A stretch of 64,000 nucleotides of DNA from Tanytarsus gracilentus (taxonomy: Eukaryota > Arthropoda > Insecta > Diptera > Chironomidae). Where the stretch lies: assembly GCA_038502055.1 (NCBI GenBank), contig JAXRKN010000033.1, forward strand, positions 186,001 to 250,000. The letters are read 5' to 3'. The notes beneath the pieces are model-generated. The model did not search any database. It saw only the letters and a list, made by a program, of their open reading frames with translations, and was not told where the DNA came from. Shown here one piece after another: positions 1-12,809 of the stretch. A program made the translations under genes and the position numbers. The first letter of the stretch is position 1. Each line of letters begins with the position of its first letter.

Positions 1-303
1 ATTTAAGCATAAAAAGTCGACAAAATTTAAATTTCAAAAGCTTTCATTAAATTTCGTTTGTCACTTTTCTCGTTTTACTCATCAACCATGTCTCGACATG
101 ATGCAACACTTGACACTTTTTCACTCATCTCCGTGCGAAAATATATTTGCATATTTTTCCCATCTCGTCATCATTTTTCTTCGTCACTCTCCAAAGTCGG
201 AGATGATGAAGAATGCGAAAATTGCACATAAGGTCTAGTGATCAGAGTCTCCAACATTTTATGAGTTAATTGAATTCAAGTACGCTGTGTGAATGACACT
301 TAC
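1..303. other. Intronic sequence of the dipeptidase gene
   Basis: This stretch follows the splice donor of the last visible dipeptidase exon. I looked for the next expected exon on the minus strand (the region after the VVG junction) and did not find it. It is AT-rich with no other recognisable feature. Confidence 0.6.
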
Positions 304-3300
304 CGACAACATCTTTGAGTGTGGCCTTTTCACCGCAACTGACAAAGTGCGGGTAGAATGCGACCATCACGAGACCTTGGTTAACAGCCTTTAATTAAAC
401 CATTGAAAGTCATGAAAGGAGAGCAAGAGAAAATTAATCACAATATCACGATGAAACGGGAGCAGTTGGTGAGTTGTGTGACAGATTGGTAAAATTGAAT
501 AGGAACTGATTAAATTTAGGGTTGATCATTCTCATTTTGGAATGATTTCTAATTATATTTGTATATTTTTAAGATTTTTGTTTATTAATTTTCCAAAATT
601 ATATTGAAACTTAATTTGCAGTTGTGTAAAATTTAATTAAATACTAATTAAAGCTTTCAGAAATAAAATTGATGGATTTAAAATTTAATCCTATGATTAA
701 CTTAAATTTTAGTCACCCCTTCGACTTAAATAAAATTTATTTCTTGACTGTCACAAAACTTCAACACAACCCTCCTTATCTTCTCTATCTAACGCCACAC
801 TCGGACATAATCCCCTTACAATTCGCTTTAGCACATGGTCTGGCACATTTCTCGATGAATTGCAAATGGCATGTGCTGAAGAGTGCGAGAAGATAATTGG
901 AGCTTTGGATGTTGCGAGAGCGTCGAGCATTGTGGGCACCGATACATGCGACAAATCTACAATCATGCCGAGTCGATTCATTTCGGAAACGACAAGCTGT
1001 AATTGGAAATAAATTGCGAGTTTGTACATATCATTAAGACGATTTCTTCGGGATTAAATTGTCAAATATCCTTACCGTTCCGAAATGTGTGAGTCCACCA
1101 ATGTGTGGCACTTGCCCGGGCTCATCAACTTTGCAGCAATCTATTCGAGAGATAGAGTAATTGGACGAGAGGCTTAGTGACAACAGCAAAGCGGCTTTCC
1201 ATCTTTCACAAACAACAAACGCAGTACACAAAAAAAAGTTCATTTCTCATTATTATTAATAAGAATTTCTGTTTATTGATTCAGCTTGGCATTATCGCCT
1301 CGAGCATTGAAACGTCCAACTTTCTTTTGTTGATTCTCCGTGAATTTACACAGGAAAACTTTTATTTCTCTTCTTGTTCAATTTAAAAACGAGAAAATTA
1401 CTATTTACCTAATCTGAGTGAAAATTTCTGCTCGGTTAAGTTGAATAAATAAGAGAGTAAATTTATTCAAGAGTATAGTAGGCATTGTGTGTGTGTGTGA
1501 GAATTGAGTAACTGAGTGAGAAGGTGGGGTTGGTAAATATTTTAATTTCCCCGATAAGAAAAACTTTTCATCATGAGGTATTGAGAGGGGAGTTTCCTGA
1601 AAATTGAGCCATGCGATTTGAATTAATGAGGGAATTTTTTATTACTTTAGGGAAAAATGTCATGATGTGTTTGTGATTAATTTTAATAAGGGATTTATTT
1701 ATTTTGTAACTGAGATTGTTGTTGGATTAAAATTGAGAAAGAGTATAAATTTAAGCTTTGCATACATTTTTGAGAGCTTTTAGTAAAAGCTTAAAATAAA
1801 AGCTCTAATTATGTTATGTAAATATCAAACATCAGATAATGTCAAACTCACCCGCCCAAGGTATGTTACAGGTGTGCGTCAATGTTAGATATCGTGCACC
1901 GAGCGCATAAAACATTCGAAGTACGGCCAATGACGTTCCTATACTGTGACCGCCCTCAATTCCAATTAAACTAGCTAATTTGTTCTTCTTGTGACTCTCC
2001 TCGATTCCATCAGCTGTCGTTACGAGGGCCATGTGTTGCGGATAAAGTAAAACTAATCGACGAATTAAATCTATTTGCTCTAAAGTAAGCTGTACAGCGT
2101 CGAGATGTTGCGATGAACATGGAACATAGGCAGACCAGAACTGTGGAAAAAAATTAAATTTCTTTATTGATTTCTATAATTTTTTTCTTTCGATAAACGT
2201 AATCACAAGAAATTGACATTTTCCTTTCGTTTTATCGCATTGGCGTGACATTGGCTGGAGGGAAGAAGAGGAATTATCGGTCGGAAGATTATTATGAGCA
2301 GGGCATTATTGATCAGTTTTGTAGAAATTTGAAATTAAAAATTTAAACTTGTAAAATTGCAAACCCAATAGAAAGTTTTTATCACATTTAGTTGAATTAA
2401 ATTTATGTAACTTTAAATATTTATTTTGAGAAAGCCAATCTCAACTTCCTTTATTCCCCTCTCTGTTCAGTCCGGAATTGAATTTGAGCAAGAGACAGAG
2501 AAAGATATTCAGAATGAATATTTTATTTTATGACATGAAATGAGCCATAATGACAAAATTTTATGACGCAAAAAAGTCGTCTCGTTTGAGTCGTTTTGTC
2601 TTTCGATAAAAGTAGAATCTGCAAAGCTTTCAATGCCATTATTGACTTTTTCATGCTTTTGTTTTGGAATTATGTATGTGTGTATCATTTAAAGTCGTTA
2701 AAATAAGTCACGAGGTTTTATGGGATTCAGTCGATTAGTAAGCTTTAAACTTTTAATAGATTTTTTTGAGTGTTTTTTTATTATTCTTCAAATTTTACTA
2801 GTTCAGAGAATTGAAAATATTTTGATACCCTCGATGACCATTGAGAGCCCTTTTTGCCTTCATGTTCTCAACCCTCTTTTTAATATTTTTATTTCAATCA
2901 CAATCGATATTTCTCTTTGACATCAAACTCCAGTTGATAGAAATTTAATTGTCACAACTGTGAGAATTAATTTAGTGCTCTCAAAGCACAAAAAACCTCA
3001 ATAGATTGAAATTTGTTATAGTTGACATGTATTTTGGTATTAAATATCGATTGACATCGATAATTATTTTGTTTTGAATATAAAGTCTCTCTCTCACCCT
3101 CACAAAGAATCCTCGATATTTTGGTTAAAAACTAATCAAAGTTTGATTGATTCATTATTAGATATCCATTACTAGATCGAAATCAGTATTCTCGCTGAAG
3201 AATCATGGAAGTTCGATCCATCGCATGATGACGCATTTTAACTCACACTGCAACAACATAGATTTACTGACTCAGCCCACATCACTATCGGCGGTCATTC

Positions 3301-6300
3301 AAGAGATAAAATTCCATTAATTCTCATTTAAACTTTGCTAATTCACAATATTAATTTCTATTTCAATTTCATTTCAATTTATCGACCAATTGACTATTCA
3401 TCAATTTGAGCTCCTTTCTCCTTTTTCCTGTTTCGACTGTTAACCTTACTCGCAAATTTTTCAACTGTTTCGAGTTTCAATAATCTTTTTCAAAACTATT
3501 TTCCAAACGGTTACGTGCACCACTTGATTGTACGCGAAAGTCAATAAATAAATAAATAAATAAATAAATAAAATTAGTTTTTGCTTGCATTGTAGTTTGT
3601 GAAAAATTTATTGTGCTGTGTTTGCAGAATGCATAAAAAAGTTTTCCCGTTTGATATGTTTGCAAACATGCCGAGAGCATGAGATTTTTTTTGGCGATGG
3701 AATCAAAAATTATTTATATGAGTTTCAGAAGGGTTTTATTGGAGTTTGAGGGGTGGCGATAATGTATTGCAATGATACTGAATGACAGGCTTATGAGCAT
3801 ACGAGTGAGGATATTGATGGCACACATGATCATTTATTGATGTCTCTCTAAATGGCTATTTTGCGCACTCGTTCTCTAGTGCCGGACTCGCACATATTCT
3901 GAGAGTGGCAATTCCGAAAACGAAAACAATGCCATGAGTCGAGTACTTCAATGATACCTATGTGAGTTGATGATGATAGGCATGAACGAGAGAGAAAGAA
4001 CATGGGCTGAATGGAAACGGTCCATAAATATAAATATTAAGTGGAAAATATCACACACTGCTAAGTGCTTCACTGCATGAGACCATTCATCTATTCAATG
4101 ACAATGTTCTCCTTTTTTATTATTATATCTTTTATTATTTTCCTCTTCTTACATTTCTCGCAGCCATTCATTTACAAACTTCTTCTTGTTCTTGCCTCAA
4201 AGAAAGATGAAAACACACGATGAAATAAGATGTCTTTGAGGATGTGAATGGAAGGCGGAAGGAGAGAATAAAATAGAGAAATTACTTGCGAAAAGTGGGT
4301 GGATTAGCTATGCAGTTTATAGATTAAGGTGGTTATAAAAACATCTCGTTCGAGTTTGACGTGGTTTGATTTTAAAAATTATTTTTTGATTCGAAATTTT
4401 TTTTAATTTTGTCAAGAAATTCATTTAAATTTTTAAATTTTCCACTTTATTCAAAACTTCCCCAAAACCAAACTTCCGAACAACCCCTCGCCATTCTTCC
4501 TTCCTGCTCTTGAAATCACACTATTAAAAGAAACTTAATGACTTTCATAGGCGATAAATTTTGATTGTAATGAATATTCTCATTTTTTTTATTATCATCA
4601 TTAAATTACTTACTTGCGCTGAGACCATTCCCTCTTTGAGTCGCCTCAAGTCTGTATGCGACCATGAACTCGTTGACCATGGCGTGATTCCTCGAAGATC
4701 TTCGCCAAAACGAAATTCCCTCAGTTGATTTCGAAGAAATTTTCTTATATTCCACGGCAAGTCGTTGTGACTGAAAAGAGGAAGAAAAATTGCTCTTTAT
4801 AATCCAGCATTGGTGTAACGAAGAGAGCGGAAGGAAAGTGAAAATGTTTAATAGAAGGAAAAAGTCATAAAAAGCAAATAATTTGTCTTGAGGTACACAT
4901 CGTGTCGAGTCGAGGAGCCAAAAAAAAGGAAAAAGAATTTATTGGTTTATTTATTTTCTTCGCCACTACCGCAACCATCAACATTCGCTCGAGAAAAAAG
5001 GGAAACTTTTTTGAGGGTAACTTAACCGAGGTAATGGAAGGGAGATCACAAAAAGGGGTAAATTATATGTTTGTTTGTGTTGTCCATAGTCGAAAGGGTT
5101 GAACTTCTTACAAATCGAAATCTTTAAAAAATTAAACGAATTTTTAGCATTGAAAAATTAAAATTTTCCATCCCTTTCCCCAACCACTCAAATTTGAGCA
5201 TATAAAAACATGAATTATGAAGAATGAACGAGTGTGTGATTTCATACGAACGATATGGTCGTTGTACAAGCGGTTGCTCGCAAATTATGAATAATGTACA
5301 CACATTTTTTCTCGACTCTCTTCTTCTTCACAAGTGTGTTCATTTAATTTATGACAGATAATTTCCTAGATCGCTGCATTACAAGTAAAATCCTTAATGA
5401 AGTGCTTTTTATAACTCAGACAGTTTTGCGAATTAAATGTAGAACTCTTGCATTTAATTGCCTGAAATTTTTTCCACCGATGGAGAAAAGAGATAAAAAA
5501 TTTAATGCTCAAACAATAAAGTTAGATTTATATTTTTTAAAGACATGAAAGACCGAGTTTCACTGTTAATTAGACGTGATTAATTAAAGGCGAGACAGGT
5601 TGACTCAATTTTTTTAGTTTACTTAATAATAAAATCTAAAATTCAATTTATTTACTTTCCTTTAAAATTAAGAAGTTTAACTCAATTAACATTTAATTAG
5701 AAACGTTTCAATTTTAATTTTAATATAAAACTTTAAAATTTTAAAACTTTAATTTTATTTAAATGACCTCAAAATCAAACCTCAAATTTTATCTTATCCT
5801 AAATCGCAATCAAATCCTTTCAAATAAAAAAATCACCATCTAAATCATCCAACCATCGTGTTGATGCAATGATAAATGACGGTCTGAATTCTTGATTCCA
5901 TTCGTATATCTCGGGCAATCACTCAACTAAACTTTTCATGTTCAGTTCTTTTTTACATTCAATCTCTTTTTTTTTGTGCAAAATCAACAACAGATTCTTC
6001 CATCGACATAGTTTGCTTTTTGCGTTTTGTTGGCAGGATGGAAGCATTTTAAGAGAGTGTATCATAAAAACAGTCAATTTGAGTTTTGGGAGGAGAAGAG
6101 TACTCATGTGGAAAGGAGCATAAAATCAGATTGATTGAGTTAAATCAACCCAAGATTTAAATTTGCTTCCGAATTTGGATGGAGAAAAAAAGGAGGGTGA
6201 GATGCGATGGCAACAGCAAGCAGGCAAATTTTATGACAAAAATATAAAATGAAGGGATTTTTGTGAAAAATAAGACCTTTAAGAAATTAATATTTTTAAT

Positions 6301-6737
6301 TTTAAAAAACGTAAATAAATTATTTTATTGATTTTTTAAGCTTTTAAAATATAAATTAATTTTTGCGTAATTCCTTTCAAAAGCTTTTTTCATTCAACCA
6401 GAAGCTTAAATTTCGATCGTAAAATTTTCTTATTTCGGTCACCAAGAATGTTTGTTGACCCGTGCAAATGACGATAATTTAATGCTTTTTTTTATTTATA
6501 GCAACAGAAAAAAAAATTCACAAACAGACGATAATGTATATTGACTCACCCATCGATTAAAGGCACTTCTTTCAATACTTTTCTGACTATTTCCATTCGC
6601 TCTGCTAACTGTACAGTCTCCACCGCTCCAACCAAATGATGTGTACATATCGATGATAATAAATTGATGATTATTGTCGTTAAACATAAACCACATAATT
6701 TTAGGAGATCAATAGACGTGCGCTTTCGTCGACGCAT
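304..6737 (-). CDS. Membrane dipeptidase (peptidase family M19), 5' part; continues past left edge
   Basis: Zinc-dependent hydrolase of dipeptides, usually GPI-anchored at the cell surface. Six minus-strand coding exons join in phase: 6737-6550, 4770-4614, 2140-1852, 1128-1076, 996-820 and 388-304, about 316 residues of a protein normally near 400-480. All introns are GT-AG. The start ATG at 6737 is chosen because an in-frame TAG lies 8 codons upstream (6761-6759); it opens with MRRRKR and a hydrophobic stretch (about residues 9-40), a signal peptide or anchor. The five metal ligands known from mammalian renal dipeptidase are all present: H64 and D66 (DGHNDLPW), E177 (IEGGHSI), H246 (DLSHVS) and H267 (FSHSS), the last two 21 residues apart as in the mammalian enzyme. 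TLTHTCNIPWA is also diagnostic. The last exon seen ends in a proper donor (GTAAGT). The remaining third of the protein must lie left of the window. No break is visible. Confidence 0.92.
1484..1500. repeat. Short (GT)n microsatellite
   Basis: An uninterrupted run of GT dinucleotides inside the dipeptidase intron between the 2140-1852 and 1128-1076 exons. Confidence 0.85.
2141..4613. other. Dipeptidase intron, 2.5 kb
   Basis: Intron between the exon ending in VSAQ and the exon starting FWSAYV. It contains an (AATA)n microsatellite near 3543. No nested ORF is supported: the small ORFs here show no domain and no coding-like composition. Confidence 0.8.
3543..3573. repeat. (AATA)n microsatellite
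   Basis: About seven tandem copies of the tetranucleotide AATA within a dipeptidase intron. Confidence 0.93.
4771..6549. other. First coding intron of the dipeptidase gene, 1.8 kb
   Basis: It splits the glycine codon just before the metal-binding HND triplet (phase 2). The interior is AT-rich with homopolymer runs; I see no other gene or element in it. Confidence 0.8.
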
Positions 6738-9700
6738 TTCACTGCCTCCTCTCACTCTCTAGCCTAGGTTATTATCGATGATATTTTGATGTATCAATTT
6801 CGATCTGTAAATTAAGGGAAAATAAATTAGGCTGATTAATGTGATTTTTGGGGTTGATTGTTTGTGACAAACATTGGCTTTTGTTTGATGTCAAACTTGA
6901 GTGATTGACTTGTTTATGATACATCGAACAAAAGAGCTTTTAGCAAGAAATGACTTAATTCCCTTTTAATGACTTGAGAGAGGCTTTGTGCGTTGTGATT
7001 TAGAACTTAATGCGTATAATGAAGATTTTCAGACAAATGTCCTTGACAAAATGAACAAATTTAATTTAAATATTAAAGCTACAACTTTTTTGTGAGAAGA
7101 CACAATTAATAGTGATAAATTTCTTTCATTTAAAATTTATCAATCGTTTTTGTTTAATTCTTTAATGAAGTCATAAATTAAAATAATTCTCATCAAAATC
7201 TTCAGAAATAAAACTCAATAAAATACCAAGAAAACTTTCCTTAAATTCCAAAGACGCCAAAAAATTTCTCGAATCAGTTCCAATTATGTTAAGAGATTAA
7301 ACCAAACCATAAACTGAACATCGACATATGCTAATTAATTCAGATGCTAATAAATTTCTTTATAGATTTTTGTTTTTCTCAGTTTCAACTCGAAAATGAA
7401 ATGAAAACCAAAAATAACAAGAAAAACTTTATTTCACAGACGAAGATTTAATTTGTGAATTTTTTTTGTGGGAGTTTGAGTTTTCAAGTTTTCTTACTCA
7501 TTACCACAAAAACATCCTCGAGAGGAGTGTGAGAGATGCTTTGCAGCAAGAGATAGAGCGAAACTTGGCATTATGAGCTATTCACATACTTATATACGCT
7601 AAAGAAAAGTTCATTTTCCTAATTTGTCTAATGTATTTGGGTCGTTCCGCAATCCTTCCTTCAACTGTCGCTATGAGAGGAAGAAAACTTTTTCGCTCGG
7701 GTCGAGTTTTTGTTTGCTCAAAGTGTGGGAAAATTGCGCAAGAATATTTTATCGGGAAAATGCCATCACGGAAGATTTAATTTTCTGTTTATTTATGTGT
7801 AAAATTGCGAGGCTCTCGAGAAAGCTTTTAAAGCTTTCTTTAATTTTCATCGCTGGGATTAAGGTTTGAATAATTGTGCGAAAATAAGTGAACGTGAGCA
7901 GGTATTTAAAGATTTAGAGATTAAGAGATTTATTTTGTTCGAAAATTGCTTAATTTTCATGGGAGAATGATTTTAACGGATCAAGCTTGTTTTGGAAGAA
8001 TTTCAGAACTTTCGAAGAATAAATTTTGACTTTATATAAAAAAAAAATTATCTTTAAGAAATCAAAAGCTCTCTGAAGCTGCAACGCCACAGCAATTATC
8101 CATAAATTTTATACGATGCTTGTTTTGTAGCAAGCAATTTAAACACTACGTGACATTCCAACACGCTTTACTAATAATGAAAAATAGAAGCAGAGAACTA
8201 TAGTACACAGAGCCTCGCACTGTTTGCCGAGCACAAACTCATGTCAAGACGGAAGGTGTAACCTAACAAGACGAATATAAAAGGGGAAGTTATGTAGTTC
8301 ACTAGCAACCGTGGCTTTTCTATGATTTATGATGAAATGAGATTTAGACGCTTGCGATGTAAAAAAAACCTCTCGCTCACGGTGACAAATGGCAACATTT
8401 TTTTGTGCTGCTTACGCTGAGAACTAAATTTATCCGCAAAAGCACATATTGAGGCACTCGCACGACAGGGTAAATAATATTTTATTCAATAAATGAGCAA
8501 ATATTGAATTTACCATGTATGAAGTCGCACTAGCACTTTTTTGTATTCGAAAACTAAGCTCTCTTCGTGTGGATATGAATTTTTTAGATTAAGTTGAATT
8601 TTTATATTCACCATCGACAGCAAAAAGCGAGAGACTAGAAATCGCTTTGGAAAAAAAGTATTTTTGTGTGCTAAAAATTTCTTTTATGCTTGTAATGGAA
8701 AACAAATGCTATGCAAATGATGTCACTCACGTGCCTGAAGATCATAATGAGTCGAAGGCAAAATTTGAGTGTGGAGGTTGAAAAAGGTGCAAATGGCATT
8801 AATTTGATAAAATATTTTCTTGTGGGTTGTTGGAACAATTCTTTGGAAAAATGTAAAAAAGAATTAAATTTAATTCAGGATTTAAATTCAAAACTGTCTG
8901 AAAATTTAACACTCATTCAACCTCAAATTCTATTTTATTCCTACTTGATGGAAAAGAAAAAGAAACCAATGAGTTGTAGAAATGGAACAACAATGGTGGT
9001 AGTGCAATGGCACGTTACTATGAGAGATATGTTAAAAGCACACGCAATCTTTTTTTTACATGATTTGCGAGTGTCATTTGCATAAACTTTTTTAAGCTAC
9101 CCCGAGCGTGAGAATGTGACAACGACGCGGAATAAAATGTTAGCGCGGTGAACTTTAATAAATAAAATGAAAATCTGTATGTTTTATGGACGAAAAGAAA
9201 ATTGACATAATTATTCCGCAGTGCCACACACACTTCAATGTCTCCTTCTTTCGACCTCAATTGCTCGCTCATGAATTCTATTTTAATACGATTAGCATTG
9301 GTAATTATTACAATATTCAGTGAATGATAAGGACTTAATTAAATTATTTGAGGAATTTTATTGGAGTAAATGGAAAGAGAGGAGTTGAAAACAATTTGAA
9401 TATTAAGTGTCAGTCAAGTTTTTTAGTATTTCTAAATATTATTTATAAAATAAATAAGCAAACCCCCTTGCAGGAAATTTTAGGTTGTTGAGATTAAATT
9501 AAATTAAAAATTTCAACCTAAAAGCTTTGAATACAATTTTTAATTTTAAAAAAGTTGAGATGTTATATAAAAAGTTACAACCCTAAAATAACCGCAAAAA
9601 ACATTGCTCTTCTTAATATTTAATTTCATTACGCGTAATTAACGCGATCCTTCTACGATGGAAGAAAAAGACTGAAGGGAAAATCTCTCAGTGGTAAATA

Positions 9701-12664
9701 ATTTAAATCCACAATTTTAATCATCTTCCATTTCAACTTGACTGAATCCTTTTTCAATTAAATTGTTTGCGGAAGTGAAAATTCTGATATTAAAAAAATC
9801 AAGTGGAGTGAGTGAAAAGCTTTCAAGTGAAGACGAAATTCGAATCTTATTTAAATTAAACAGAATTAAATTGTTGATGGCATGAGAAACTGAAAGAGAT
9901 TAAAGTTGTTTTTCACGTTGAAATGCACAAAATCATTTAAATTGTAATTAAACGAGAGTGCAGAAACTTTTTGCAACCTTTTTCAATTAAAATGAGATGA
10001 AAAAGATTTTTTAATTTGGAAATTTTTAAAATGTGTTGCTTTCAGAAACTTTAATTAACTTTTCTAAATTTCTAATGAATTTAAGGATTTTTGTCATTTT
10101 ATCACCATATCAACTCCATTTAAAATCTCTGAAATACATTGAGCTTCTCAATAATGGAAAAGTCAACAGAAAGTTTTTCATTTTCTCTCTTGAACTACGA
10201 ATGGCTCTTTTCTCATATTTCCAACTCATTGTGTTATACATTTCTCCAACTATCATTGAACTCAATTGCTTTCGGTAACGATAGCGATGTAAGTACAACG
10301 TGAAGGGAAAATTATCTGGAAAAAGTTCTCATTTTATAATTAATGGAAATGACAAGACTTTATTGTTATTTAAAAGTTTTTGAAGCATGGAAAAACTTCT
10401 TTTGTTCATGTGGAGTTGACTTGACTTCTTAGTTGTGATTCATAGCTTGTGAAAGTGAGAGTTGAAAAGTGTGATTAAATTTTATAAAGTGATTAGAAAT
10501 TTTATTAAAATTCATTTAAAATTTAAAAAATTTTGCTAATTTATCAACTGTGCAACTTTGAATAGAAAATTCACTTTTTAACAGCCTTTCAAAAAATCAT
10601 TTAAAAGTAAATTTACCATAAAATCAATATTTGATTAATATTCCAATTGCCTCAATTCAATGCGACCGCCACACGCAAATTCGTTCAATTTTTTATACAA
10701 AATCGATTTAAAACTTTTTTGTCGAACATACTCGCAATTTTTATTTCGAATTAAAAGCTTTGATTAATTTTTTATTCATCATCCGACCAAAAAACACATC
10801 ATCACTCATTCGGTGAGGTTCGCAAAAATGTTTTTCACGCACCGCTCACAAAGTGATTTACAGATAATTTTTTTCCTCATGTCGAATTTTTCACGAGATA
10901 AATCTTTAAAGATTTTCATACCCAAAAGTCTACTCTTTCTTTTGTGTGTGAAGACGTATCTAAATCTTAAGTGAAGAAAAACTCGTAAAAATATTCACGT
11001 GAGTTTTTAAAGCTCGCATGAGGGTTTGAGGTAATTTGAGGATGAAGCAATTCAAAAGAATTTTTATTGAAGGATATTTAAAAAGTTTAAGACACTCAAA
11101 ATCTTTTAAATTAATTTAATTAAAATCCACAATTTTAATATCAAACATTAATTCATCAGAATTGCTTATAAATTTCACCTCAAACAACATTAAATGAAAT
11201 TTAACCGCAATTTTCCACCAACACACACACAACCTTTGTAACCTAAAATAAACCCAACCCAAATTTATTTTTACGTTGCTACATGAATGTGATGAAAAGC
11301 ATCGTTAACTTATTGACGTCTATTGAACGAGTGAGAAAAACAGGCGTTGATGATTGCTGTTTGCGAGATGTGAGCGTGATGTGCCTTTTTAGTATTCATC
11401 GGCGTATTTAAATGCGCTTCAATCTCCGCCATTAATATTTCATGAGAGTTCCTTTTTTTCGTACAGCTCGATGGAAGTCGGAGTGAATTATTGCGCGGAT
11501 TTTTAGATCCTTTCATCGAGTCATGCCTTTCATTTTCATCGTCCTTCAAATTATATTAAAGATGAAGCATTGAATATTGTTGAATAAAAATTTAGGTCGA
11601 TATGTTCATGTGGTTGGCATTAAAAATTCAAATCACATTGGCAAAAATCACCAGACACTCGAGAAAAAAAATAATAAAAAGAATCAAGCAATAATTGAAT
11701 GGATTTTAAAATTTAAATGTCTTTTTTTTGGCTAGAAAAGTGGAAGAAAATTCTATGCATGACTGAACAGTGAAAATCCCTCGATGATGGAAGAAAAAAT
11801 TTGTCAAAGAAAAATTTTAAGTGTGGCGAAGAATTTTAATGAAAATTTATGCGTCAACTTCAAGGTTTTTCACATGACAAACGCAAACCTTCATTTCCAT
11901 TTACATTCATCAACTTTGTGTCATCCCACGCGTCATTCATACAACCGAAATCCATTTATACGAATATAAAACAATTTTCCACATTTATATCTCATTAAAG
12001 CTTTCATACATCTCATTTATTGCAGACAAATTTCATGTAAAATCATTAAACGAAGCTTTTGCCTTAAAACACGCGTCTTGAGTCAACATTTTCATTTTAT
12101 TTACTCACAAAGGATTTTATCTTGCTCTAACGATTTTTCGCTTACCCACAGAGGAATTCCGTACAAACAAAAAATTTCTCGTGTTTTACCTTTTGTGTTT
12201 CAAGTGGAAAGAAAATATTTAAATAATTTTTCTAAATGCGAGCATGTTCTTAAAATTTACTCGTGCTGCATGAAAAATTATGAATGAATGTTAAATCCAT
12301 TAAAACATCCATTTTTACATCTTTAATTGTGTGTCTACACATGTAAATGCTTTCTCTTTACTTTCTTGAATAAATATCATGTGATTTGTGACCAGAAGGT
12401 AATCACGTGCGGAAGCTTCACTTTTATGTTTGATGCCAAAATTCGCTATTAATTTTAAAAATTAGATTCTATTCCCAAAAAACTTGAAAAAATTTATTTT
12501 ACTCATTTTTTTTTCATTCAAAACGATGCACTTAACAAGATTATAAGTTTTCTCGTTTGAACGAGTGTTAATTAATCATTAAAACTCAACTTGTTCTTGT
12601 TCTGAATCTGATTTTTTTGTTGATGTAAGAAGCATGATTTCTCAATTTTATTACGATTCGTTTT
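6738..12664. other. Gene-poor intergenic sequence upstream of the dipeptidase
   Basis: About 6 kb with many stops in all frames and no paired splice-site and coding pattern. The start presumably includes the dipeptidase 5' UTR and promoter, whose limits I cannot fix. A TATA-like site near 8276 is listed separately. The longest ORF (8711-9085, plus strand) shows no domain and looks like chance. Confidence 0.6.
8276..8303 (+). promoter_or_regulatory. Possible orphan core promoter (TATA box plus initiator-like site)
   Basis: TATAAAAGGGG at 8276 is followed about 25 bp later by TTCACT, a partial match to the insect initiator. The flanks are less AT-rich than the surroundings. The spacing is a little short of the canonical 30 bp, and no convincing coding exon follows: the nearest ATG, near 8321, opens only a reading frame of about 32 codons. 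It may be chance or a non-coding transcript start. Confidence 0.2.
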
Positions 12665-12809
12665 TCTACCAACAGAAATGGGCAATTACAAAAAATTACA
12701 TGAAATATAATTTAACTTTTGATAGTTGTATGCATTTTGTATGAAAATGTAATTAATTACAAGTAATTTTTATTGGATTACAATGTAATTGCCCATCTCT
12801 GTCTCCCAA
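12665..12809. mobile_element. hAT-like MITE, copy 1 (129 bp, with 8-bp target duplications)
   Basis: The element runs from 12673 to 12801. Its ends are inverted repeats: CAGAAATGGGCAATTAC on the left and the complement of CAGAGATGGGCAATTAC on the right. The flanking 8-mers TCTACCAA (12665-12672) and TCTCCCAA (12802-12809) match at 7 of 8 positions, as expected for an aged hAT target-site duplication. The CAG-starting terminus and 8-bp duplication are typical of hAT elements. The interior is AT-rich with no ORF, so it must have been moved by a transposase from elsewhere. A second copy lies at 23710. Confidence 0.75.

Noticed and set aside
6738..6755. N-terminal extension of the dipeptidase starting at GTG (MRGGSE)
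   Set aside because: GTG is not a normal start in animals; the first ATG is six codons later, at 6737, and a TAG lies just upstream in frame.
8711..9085. 124-codon ORF on the plus strand
   Set aside because: No recognisable motif, composition like the background, and an overlapping opposite-strand ORF.
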